From Tritrichomonas foetus (lineage: Eukaryota; Parabasalia; Tritrichomonadida; Tritrichomonadidae), in the NCBI GenBank assembly GCA_001839685.1, contig MLAK01000708.1:2325-66324 (forward strand): DNA of 64,000 nucleotides. Direction: 5' to 3'. Positions within the stretch are counted from its first letter, which is position 1, and each line of letters opens with the position of its first letter. The notes under the pieces are model-generated. The model searched no databases, was not told the DNA's origin, and worked only from the letters and a program-made list of their open reading frames with translations. A program made the translations under genes and the position numbers. Shown piece after piece: positions 62,811 through 64,000 of this stretch.

Positions 62811-64000
62811 TGGGAGAATATTGACTGCAAAGTCTCGCAGGGAAAAGTTCATTCATATCGAATTTTACCTTTCGGCCCTTTCTTTTTTCTCACTCCGATA
62901 AAACGAAAAAATCATTCGCTTGTTTTTTTCATTCCAAACTACACTCCAAATTCGCCCATAAAAGTGGATAGATCCTATCAATTACATGCCCACCCGCAAG
63001 GCAACCTTTTGCCATCTTTCATCTTCATTTCCACAAACGAAACTTATTTGAAGGAAATAAAAGAGTATATGATATCCGCTATCACAGATATGTGGACTTA
63101 TTTATCCACCATGAAAATCGACAAACCAATATCAAAAGAAATCGAACAATACAATAACAAAATGCCGAGGCCGATTGCAGTACACGCAACTATTCAATAC
63201 ACGACAGGAAAATTTAAATTTCAGACATTGAATGCTGCAAAAGCCGAGGCACTTTTGGATTTACCTCTCGGTCAAGGAACTGTCATAGTTTCACCTTGTA
63301 CGGAAGTTCCAAGTAAGCTTGGCGGATCCGACAATATAATGAACTCGTTTTTGATTTTTGTGAATGGAAAATCAGACATCACTTACTTTAAAGTCAATGA
63401 TATTAATGAAATGATAGAATGGATTTTATTTATTTATGCCTATTCAAACCGAATGGTAACAACAACTGCCAAGCCAGCAGCTGATCAAACGCGAGCAGCC
63501 AATATTAAATCCACCAAAGTGCCACCTTCAAATGCAAAAGGTGTCTCAAAAGATGGAAACAATAAAAATGTAACAAAAGACAAATTAACAAGATCTCCTG
63601 CACCTGAAAAAGACAATCCTACACAAACAACACCGAAAACACAAAAACAAAGCCAGCATAGACCTTCAACCAATGAAAAATCAGCCACAACCAAAAATTT
63701 ACAACAACCAAAACGTCCTCAAACTAATGCGACACCAAAAGGAACAACACCAAAAGATACAACACCAAAAGGAACGACTCCAAAAGGAACAGCACCAAAA
63801 GATACAACACAAAAAGAAACAGCACCAAAAGATACAACACAAAATGGAACAACACCAAAAGAAACAACACAAAAAGATACAACACCAAAAATAACAACAC
63901 AAAAAGGAACAACACAAAAAGGAACAGCACCAAAAGAAACAACACAAAAAGATACAGCACCAAAAGAAACAACACCCCAAACAATTCCCTCATCATCGAC
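62811..64000 (+). CDS. Partial gene: possible PH-like domain and TPKxT pentapeptide array
   Basis: A continuous frame runs off the right edge. The first 110 codons (WENIDCKVSQGKVHSYRILP, FFFLTPIKRKNHSLVFFIPNY, ETYLKEIKEYMISAITDMW) have PH-domain-like strand and helix order, a weak call. The next ~110 (PIAVHATIQYTTGKFKF, LPLGQGTVIVSPCTE) are unrecognised. From about 63450 the protein is disordered and basic, and from 63724 it is an array of TPKGT, TPKDT, TQKET pentapeptides. The frame is open back to a TAG at 62712-62714 but has no ATG before 63069. ATG at 62810-62812 is one base out of frame: ATGGGAGAAT instead of ATGGAGAAT would start MENIDCKVSQ. Either a one-base error or a broken start. 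Confidence 0.7.
63724..63975 (+). repeat. 15-bp (pentapeptide) coding repeat TPKGT/TQKDT
   Basis: About 16 units of ACACCAAAAGGAACA-like 15-mers, each coding T(P/Q)K(G/D/E)T. Variation is mostly at codons 2 and 4. Thr-rich repeats of this sort are often modified or disordered linkers. Confidence 0.9.

Noticed and set aside
63673..63996. Frames on both strands across the pentapeptide array (His/Gln/Lys- or Cys/Phe-rich)
   Set aside because: Shadows of the TPKGT-coding repeat; the coding frame is the one continuing from 62811.
1..64000. tRNA, rRNA or CRISPR loci
   Set aside because: I looked for B-box-like GGTTCRANNCC sites, rRNA-like blocks and spaced direct repeats and found none; a covariance-model scan would be needed to exclude tRNAs.
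1..64000. A multi-gene operon-like novel defence or biosynthetic system
   Set aside because: Genes are independent eukaryotic units on both strands with no shared pathway clustering beyond the weak links noted in the summary.

Overview
The window looks like nuclear DNA of a parabasalid (trichomonad) protist, most likely Tritrichomonas or a close relative. The sequence is AT-rich, genes lie on both strands and nearly all are single uninterrupted frames. Several starts are preceded at about 15-45 bases by a TCAYT(T/A)-type initiator like that of Trichomonas vaginalis. The stop codon of three long genes overlaps a TAAA motif. The gene families fit: DUF3447-type ankyrin relics, trichomonad-type adenylyl cyclase relics, R2R3 Myb proteins and divergent CAMK-like kinases. 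The species is inferred.

Layout. 1-5 kb: a 19-bp tandem repeat, a copine with a giant Lys/Asp insertion, and the splicing factor Yju2. 5-9.9 kb: a Rho/Rac GTPase, a 2.7 kb gene-free stretch, and a CAMK-like kinase with a possible 73-nt intron. 10-13.7 kb: an R2R3 Myb gene with a terminal-inverted-repeat element inserted just upstream, and a secreted cystatin-like protein. 13.7-21.2 kb: a DYRK kinase, a Kelch protein, a coiled-coil protein, a small membrane protein and an ALDH3-type dehydrogenase. 21.9-25.3 kb: TTAA-flanked repeat elements around a 982-base assembly gap. 25.6-35.5 kb: a SET-domain protein with degenerate catalytic motifs, an RPA-like zinc-ribbon protein, an L-type lectin cargo receptor, a decayed ankyrin gene and a PP1-like phosphatase. 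35.7-36.8 kb: second, inverted copy of the first element. 38-46 kb: NatC subunit NAA35/Mak10 and the spliceosomal helicase Brr2, divergently transcribed. 46.7-53 kb: a second Myb gene, a synapsin-like ATP-grasp protein with a C-terminal membrane anchor, a headless kinase fragment and a tyrosine recombinase relic. 53-64 kb: sparse; a second CAMK-like kinase, an adenylyl cyclase pseudogene, a prenyltransferase alpha subunit, and a partial gene with a Thr/Lys pentapeptide array running off the right edge.

Functional links. Yju2 and Brr2 are both spliceosome parts. The prenyltransferase alpha subunit could act on the CLLL tail of the Rho protein. The L-type lectin, copine and synapsin-like protein all point to membrane traffic. 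Four protein kinases or kinase fragments and one phosphatase are present. Much of the remainder is gene-free AT-rich DNA, relics and repeats.

Non-ATG extensions were discarded, so several starts below lie inside the longest open frame. No complete new multi-gene system was found. The strongest leads are the tail-anchored synapsin relative, the copine insertion, two element families with clear target duplications, the possible intron and the tyrosine recombinase relic.
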